From the NCBI GenBank assembly GCA_007125735.1, contig SLCP01000107.1, positions 1 to 10,057 on the forward strand: a stretch of 10,057 nt of DNA, read 5' to 3'. The stretch is from Coriobacteriia bacterium (GTDB lineage Bacteria > Actinomycetota > Coriobacteriia > Anaerosomatales > SLCP01). The notes under the pieces were generated by a model, which did no database searches, was not told the DNA's origin, and was given only the letters and a program-made list of their open reading frames with translations. Position numbers and translations under genes: made by a program. Within the stretch, counting starts at the first letter, position 1; each line of letters opens with the position of its first letter. Of the stretch, positions 6,261-10,057 are shown piece after piece.

Positions 6261-7529
6261 GTGGATCGCGAACGGGCCGTCAGTGTCAGCGAGGCTATGC
6301 GAGCGGCCAAGCGGGCGCTCGAAACGATCACCCTCACCGTCGTCGGTGAGGTGTCCGAGTTCAGCGACAAGCCCGGGTACCGTGCGGCGTACTTCACCGT
6401 TGCGGATGCCGACGCCTCGATGAGCTGTCTCATGTGGAGGGATGCGTACACCGCCTCTGGTGTGTCCTTGCGCTGCGGGATGCTCGTGGAGATGCGGGGC
6501 CAGTTCTCGGCGTACGCGCCCAAAGGTCGTATGCAGTTCGTGGTCCGCAAGTTGACGCTCGCCGGCGAGGGCAGGCTGCGGCTTCAGGTCGCCGAGACGG
6601 CGCGCCGTCTCGAGGCGGAAGGATTGCTGCGCGACGATCGCAAACGGCCGCTCCCTGCGTACCCGATGCGCATCGGCGTCGTGACGTCGCCACGGGGCAA
6701 GGCGGTCCACGACGTCATCCGCACGTTGTCACGTCGCTATCCCATCGCAGAAGTGCTCGTGGCCGGTGTGCCGGTAGAGGGCGCCGACGCCGTCCCTGCG
6801 ATCGTCGACGGCGTGCGTGCAGTCGTGCAGGCGGGGGCAGAGGTGGTCCTGCTGGTGCGAGGCGGCGGCTCGTACGAGGACCTCATGCCATTCAATGACG
6901 AGAGCCTGGCACGGGCGGTCGCGGCGTCGCCTGTCCCGGTCGTTTCGGGGATCGGGCACGAACCCGACACGACCATAGCGGACCTCGTCGCGGATGTGCG
7001 CGCGTCGACGCCCACTGCTGCGGCGGAGGCCGCGGCACCGGCTGTATCGGAACTCACCGGACGGCTCGACAAGCTCTCGCGGTTGCTCGCCCGTGCGCTC
7101 GAACATCGAGTGCGCCATGCGGAACACCGCGTGCGGCTGCTCGCCACACGACCGCTGTTCTGCGAGGTCGACCCGTTGCTCGGCCAGGCGGGCCAGGCGC
7201 TCGATGCGGCCGCGCGCGCTCTGGGCCGCGCCATCCCCCTCGGGCTCGCTCGGGACGCGGAGCGCCTTCGCTATGCACACGAGGGTCTTACCAGGGTCGG
7301 GCCGAGGATCGTCGAGCGAGGCACCGATGCCGCGGGTCGTTTGGCTGCGCGGCTCGGCGACCTTTCCCCGCTAGCGATCCTCGGGCGCGGGTACGCGGTG
7401 TGCTTCGCGCCGGACGGCTCTACCGTCGTCAGATCGGTGAGCGAGGTGTCGGAGGGCGCGAAGGTCGAGGTGCGCGTGCACGACGGGAGACTGGGATGTA
7501 TGGTTGAGACGGTCGAGGAAGGGCGATGA
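6261..7529 (+). CDS. xseA: Exodeoxyribonuclease VII large subunit
   Basis: A 422-residue catalytic subunit of exonuclease VII, which degrades single-stranded DNA from both ends in repair and DNA turnover. Residues from about 24 to 100 form the N-terminal OB-fold that binds ssDNA (from LTVVGEVSEF onward). The catalytic domain has VVTSPRGKAVHD with Asp151, RGGGS starting at Arg200, and GIGHEPD with His233 and Asp236. These correspond to residues reported as essential in E. coli XseA. A helical, arginine-rich region (about 255-350), which in this family binds the small subunit, leads to the typical C-terminal LSPLAILGRGYAV. The GTG start has GGGGGT a few bases upstream and is the only plausible start near the OB-fold. 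Its TGA overlaps the xseB start by four bases, indicating translational coupling. Confidence 0.96.
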   Translation: MDRERAVSVSEAMRAAKRALETITLTVVGEVSEFSDKPGYRAAYFTVADADASMSCLMWRDAYTASGVSLRCGMLVEMRGQFSAYAPKGRMQFVVRKLTLAGEGRLRLQVAETARRLEAEGLLRDDRKRPLPAYPMRIGVVTSPRGKAVHDVIRTLSRRYPIAEVLVAGVPVEGADAVPAIVDGVRAVVQAGAEVVLLVRGGGSYEDLMPFNDESLARAVAASPVPVVSGIGHEPDTTIADLVADVRASTPTAAAEAAAPAVSELTGRLDKLSRLLARALEHRVRHAEHRVRLLATRPLFCEVDPLLGQAGQALDAAARALGRAIPLGLARDAERLRYAHEGLTRVGPRIVERGTDAAGRLAARLGDLSPLAILGRGYAVCFAPDGSTVVRSVSEVSEGAKVEVRVHDGRLGCMVETVEEGR

Positions 7530-7768
7530 TCATGGAAGGTGTGTCGGGTCCGGCTCCCGAGGAGATGGCCTTTGGCGAGGCGCTTGGTGAGCTGGAAGCG
7601 ATAGTGGCGGCCCTCGAGGGTGGTCAACTCGAGTTGGAGGAGAGTCTTGCACGCTACGAGCGCGGGGTCGCGCTGCTCAGAGCGTTGCAGGCCAAGCTGG
7701 CCGATGCGCAGCAGAAGGTCACTGCGCTCATCGGCGAGCTCGAGACGGAGCCTGCCGAAGACATGTGA
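7526..7768 (+). CDS. xseB: Exodeoxyribonuclease VII small subunit
   Basis: An 80-residue protein with the family signature: FGEALGELEAIVAALEGGQL, then LEESLARYERGVALLRALQAKLADAQQKV. Two helices form the coiled-coil hairpin that binds the long helical arm of XseA, several copies per large subunit, and is needed for a stable holoenzyme. The ATG overlaps the xseA stop (ATGA) and has GAGGAAGGG just upstream inside xseA. A second ATG two codons later is possible. Length and charge pattern are normal, and it is followed closely by the HIT gene. Confidence 0.95.
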   Translation: MIMEGVSGPAPEEMAFGEALGELEAIVAALEGGQLELEESLARYERGVALLRALQAKLADAQQKVTALIGELETEPAEDM

Positions 7769-7803
7769 CGGGTGCGCCTGAGGCGCGTGAAGGGAAGGGG
7801 AGC

Positions 7804-8160
7804 ATGATGGAAGAGTGCCTGTTCTGTCGCATCGCCCGTGGGGAGGTCCCGGCGAGTGTCGTGTACGAGAACGACGAGATAGTCGCGTTCGACGACATAT
7901 CGCCGCAGGCACCGGTCCACACGCTCGTGATACCGCGCGGACACTACGACAACCTCTCCGACGGCGTACCTTCGGAGGTGTTCTCCGCGGTGTTCAGCGC
8001 GGTACCCGAGGTCGCGCGCGTCAAAGGCGTCGAAGACGGCGGGTATCGTGTCATCGTCAACAACGGTCCCGATGCGAACCAGACCGTTACTCATCTGCAC
8101 GTTCACATCATGGGTGGCGCGGCGATGTCCCACGGTATGGTCCAGATGGAGCGCTCATGA
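7804..8160 (+). CDS. HIT-family nucleotide-binding hydrolase (HINT-like)
   Basis: A 118-residue member of the histidine triad superfamily. The N-terminus CLFCRIARGEVPASVVYEND and the segment AFDDISPQAPVHTLVIPR are typical of HINT/PKCI-type proteins. The C-terminus carries the triad HLHVHIM; its middle region NNGPDANQTVTHLHVH is the usual substrate-binding stretch. The two Cys residues of CLFC may take part in the zinc site seen in some members, but this is not certain. HINT proteins hydrolyse nucleoside phosphoramidates and aminoacyl-adenylates; the cellular substrate is unknown here. ATG 7804 has AAGGGG three bases before it; ATG 7807, one codon later, has the better spacing and is an equal candidate. 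Its stop overlaps the degV start. Confidence 0.94.
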   Translation: MMEECLFCRIARGEVPASVVYENDEIVAFDDISPQAPVHTLVIPRGHYDNLSDGVPSEVFSAVFSAVPEVARVKGVEDGGYRVIVNNGPDANQTVTHLHVHIMGGAAMSHGMVQMERS

Positions 8161-9008
8161 GCGCCGGAAAGGTGCCGGTAGCGGTCGTGACCGACTCGAC
8201 CGCCGACCTGCCTCAGGACATACGCGAGCACTTTGGCATCACCGCAGTCCCGCTCAACGTCACGATCGACGGGCGCACGTGGCTCGACGGTGAACTCTCG
8301 CAGCACGAGTTCTTCGAGCGGATGAATGCGGCACAGAACCTGCCCACGACATCTCAGCCGTCGGTCGGCGCATTCGTCGAGGTGTACACCGAGGCGCTGA
8401 AGCATGCCGCACACGTCGTATCGATACACATCTCCAACGACCTGTCCGGGACCATCGACTCCGCGCGTCAGGCGGCCGAGCGCTTCGCCGGTGCTGTCAC
8501 GGTGTACGATTCGCGCAATCTGTCGTGGGGTCTCGGGTTCCAGGTCGTCGAGGCGGCGAAGCAGGCTGTCGCAGGCGAGTCCGCCGAGCACGTGCTCGAT
8601 GCCGCGAAGCGAGTCAAGGACCGGGTGCAGATGCTCGTCGGGCTCGACTCCCTCGACAATCTCGTGAAGGGTGGACGGGTTGGGCGTGTGGCGGGCTTCG
8701 TCGGCGGCATGCTCAACTTGAAGGTGACGCTGACTGTCGAGGACGGTTCGTTCACCCCGGTCGCGCGCGTTCGGGGCACGAAAGCGGCCATCGAGCACAC
8801 GCTCGACTGGGTCGAGCAGCATATGGGTGACGCAAAGCGCGCTGCATTCTGCGTGCTGCATGCGATGGCTGCCGAGCGCGCGGCCCGACTTGAAGAACTG
8901 CTCCGCGAGCGCTTCGAGGTTTCGGAGTTGCGCGTGATCGAGACCGGTGCCGTCATCGCCACCCACACGGGTACGGGCTGGGCGGTCGCGTTTCTCCCGG
9001 AGGAGTGA
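8157..9008 (+). CDS. DegV-family fatty-acid-binding protein (FakB-like)
   Basis: A 283-residue cytosolic protein of normal DegV length. The ATG at 8157 overlaps the HIT stop by four bases and has GGAG five bases upstream. An open frame continues upstream from here to 7815, but that part runs through the HIT gene in another frame and is not coding. Signature segments are VTDSTADLP (11-19), TSQPS (65-69), LSGT (96-99) and HTGTG (270-274). The TSQPS threonine/serine and the C-terminal histidine contact the fatty-acid carboxylate in known members. SLDNLVKGGRVG is also diagnostic. DegV/FakB proteins hold a fatty acid while the FakA kinase phosphorylates it for phospholipid synthesis. No fakA gene is present in the window. 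Confidence 0.94.
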   Translation: MSAGKVPVAVVTDSTADLPQDIREHFGITAVPLNVTIDGRTWLDGELSQHEFFERMNAAQNLPTTSQPSVGAFVEVYTEALKHAAHVVSIHISNDLSGTIDSARQAAERFAGAVTVYDSRNLSWGLGFQVVEAAKQAVAGESAEHVLDAAKRVKDRVQMLVGLDSLDNLVKGGRVGRVAGFVGGMLNLKVTLTVEDGSFTPVARVRGTKAAIEHTLDWVEQHMGDAKRAAFCVLHAMAAERAARLEELLRERFEVSELRVIETGAVIATHTGTGWAVAFLPEE

Positions 9009-9014
9009 GGCAGG

Positions 9015-10057
9015 GTGGGCGACGCCGTCACGGTGACGTTCCTGCCATCCGGGGTCGTTGCGGAGGTTGTGCGCGGCGCGACCGTACTGGAGGCTGCGAT
9101 CGCCGCCGGCGTGTCGCTGCCCGCTCCGTGCGGAGGGCGCGGGCGATGCGGGCGGTGTGCCGTCCGGGTCTCGGATGGTACGCTTGCGCCGCCCGACGAG
9201 CACGAGATCGCGGCACTTGCGAGAGTCCGCGTCGAGGGCGCGGGCGTGCGCCTCGCGTGTCGTGCGCGTGTGGCGGAACCGGTCGCCGTGTGCCCGCTCG
9301 GGGCGCCAGCGAGAAGTGCGCGTGCTTCGCGTAGCGCGTCGGTCGGCGAGCTCGTCGCAGCCGTCGATCTCGGCACGACCACGGTGGCGGTGCGCCTGCT
9401 CGATGCCGCATCGGGTCAGCATGTGGCCGAGGCGGTCGTACCTAACCAGCAGGTGAACTGGGGCGCAGACGTTCTCGCTCGTATCACCGCGGCACTCGAA
9501 GGGCAGGCGTCCCAGTTGGCGGAGGCTGCTCTCGATTCGATCACCGAGGCACTCTCTGCAGCTGTCGGCACCGTCGAGCTCTCCGGGACGCACATCACGC
9601 GTGCGGTCATCGCCGCGAACCCCGCGATGGCCTCACTGCTGAGCGGCGTGGAGGTGGGAGGGCTGGCCGCACACCCCTTTGCGTCCGCCCTGCACGCCGT
9701 CGACACGCATGCACTGGCTCGCTCTTTGGGTGTCAGGGAGGTGGTGCTCGTGCCGCCGATCGCCGCGTTCGTAGGCGGAGACCTGGTGGCTGGAGTGCTG
9801 TTCGCTGGGTTGGCCGAGGGCGCCGACGGAGTCCTCTACGTCGACATCGGCACGAACGCGGAAGTGGCGTACGTGCTGCCCGAGCAGACCCTCGTCGCGT
9901 CGGCTCCTGCGGGGCCGGCGTTCGAGGGTTGGGGTATCGCATGTGGCGGCAGCGCGGGTGATGGCGGGGTGAGGAGCGTGGCGATCGTCGACGGCGAACC
10001 GGTGCTTTCTCACAGCGGTCCGGTAGCCACGCACCTGACCGGTTCCGGGTTGGTCTC
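9015..10057 (+). CDS. Corrinoid-protein reductive activator (RACE: [2Fe-2S] plus ASKHA domain), 3'-truncated by the window
   Basis: The reading frame stays open from GTG 9015 to the window end (347 full codons), so the C-terminus is missing. Residues 1-95 are a plant-type [2Fe-2S] ferredoxin domain with CGGRGRCGRC (Cys39, Cys45, Cys48) and Cys82. A short variable linker leads to an ASKHA ATPase domain (DUF4445-type): phosphate-binding VDLGTTT (Asp118) and VDIGTNAEV (Asp277), separated by the family segment VNWGADVLARI. Such proteins (RamA, RACE) use ATP to reduce inactive Co(II) corrinoid proteins back to Co(I) in methyl transfer. After AGPAFEG, where relatives usually read a CGMRA-like segment, this one reads CGGSAGDGG from Cys310. 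Start evidence: GAGG four bases upstream, six bases after the degV stop. Probably part of the xse-HIT-degV transcript. Confidence 0.88.
   Translation, partial: MGDAVTVTFLPSGVVAEVVRGATVLEAAIAAGVSLPAPCGGRGRCGRCAVRVSDGTLAPPDEHEIAALARVRVEGAGVRLACRARVAEPVAVCPLGAPARSARASRSASVGELVAAVDLGTTTVAVRLLDAASGQHVAEAVVPNQQVNWGADVLARITAALEGQASQLAEAALDSITEALSAAVGTVELSGTHITRAVIAANPAMASLLSGVEVGGLAAHPFASALHAVDTHALARSLGVREVVLVPPIAAFVGGDLVAGVLFAGLAEGADGVLYVDIGTNAEVAYVLPEQTLVASAPAGPAFEGWGIACGGSAGDGGVRSVAIVDGEPVLSHSGPVATHLTGSGLV

Noticed and set aside
7815..8156. Upstream extension of the degV frame
   Set aside because: This part overlaps the HIT gene in another frame and translates to an arginine-rich non-domain sequence; degV is well explained by ATG 8157 with its own Shine-Dalgarno.
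8103..9593. 496-residue minus-strand open frame
   Set aside because: It is antisense to degV and the RACE gene, both of which have clear family motifs; the arginine/histidine-rich translation has no recognisable domain, as expected for a shadow frame in high-GC DNA.

Overview
The window is high-GC bacterial DNA with dense coding, frequent GTG starts and clear Shine-Dalgarno sites. Three genes point to an anaerobic actinobacterial lineage such as Coriobacteriia/Anaerosomatia: a CWB2-repeat cell-wall protein, a membrane-anchored mono-haem lipoprotein, and a RACE-type corrinoid-protein activator. That placement is an inference from gene content only; no rRNA or other phylogenetic marker was examined.

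Layout. Positions 1-380 hold tRNA-Gly(GCC) on the minus strand and tRNA-Val(GAC) on the plus strand, each with a recognisable promoter; the valine gene has a strong intrinsic terminator. Positions 397-810 (minus) encode a small secreted cysteine-containing protein with an internal repeat that I do not recognise, preceded by a leader rich in inverted repeats (837-907). Positions 1102-2808 encode a three-repeat CWB2 cell-wall protein fused to an L,D-transpeptidase domain, and 2878-3216 a lipoprotein with one CXXCH haem site. A diacylglycerol-kinase-family lipid kinase (3238-4125, minus) converges on the lipoprotein gene and diverges from a ribonuclease D gene (4258-5430). The 132-bp divergent gap holds repeats that look like an operator. 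A YugP-type membrane zinc peptidase follows (5505-6176).

From about 6200 to the window end runs a tight plus-strand cluster: xseA, xseB, a HIT-family protein, a DegV-family fatty-acid-binding protein, and the first 347 codons of a [2Fe-2S]/ASKHA corrinoid-activating protein that runs off the edge. Two 4-bp ATGA overlaps (xseA/xseB and HIT/degV), a 35-bp gap and a 6-bp gap suggest one transcript. The products do not form a single pathway: exonuclease VII acts in DNA repair, HIT proteins hydrolyse nucleotide conjugates, DegV proteins present fatty acids to kinases, and RACE proteins reactivate corrinoid methyl carriers.

Most of the window is housekeeping or cell-envelope genes. I see no CRISPR array, insertion sequence, phage gene or obvious defence system. 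The least explained items are the secreted repeat protein with its structured leader, the repeats upstream of rnd, and the short upstream ORF in front of xseA.
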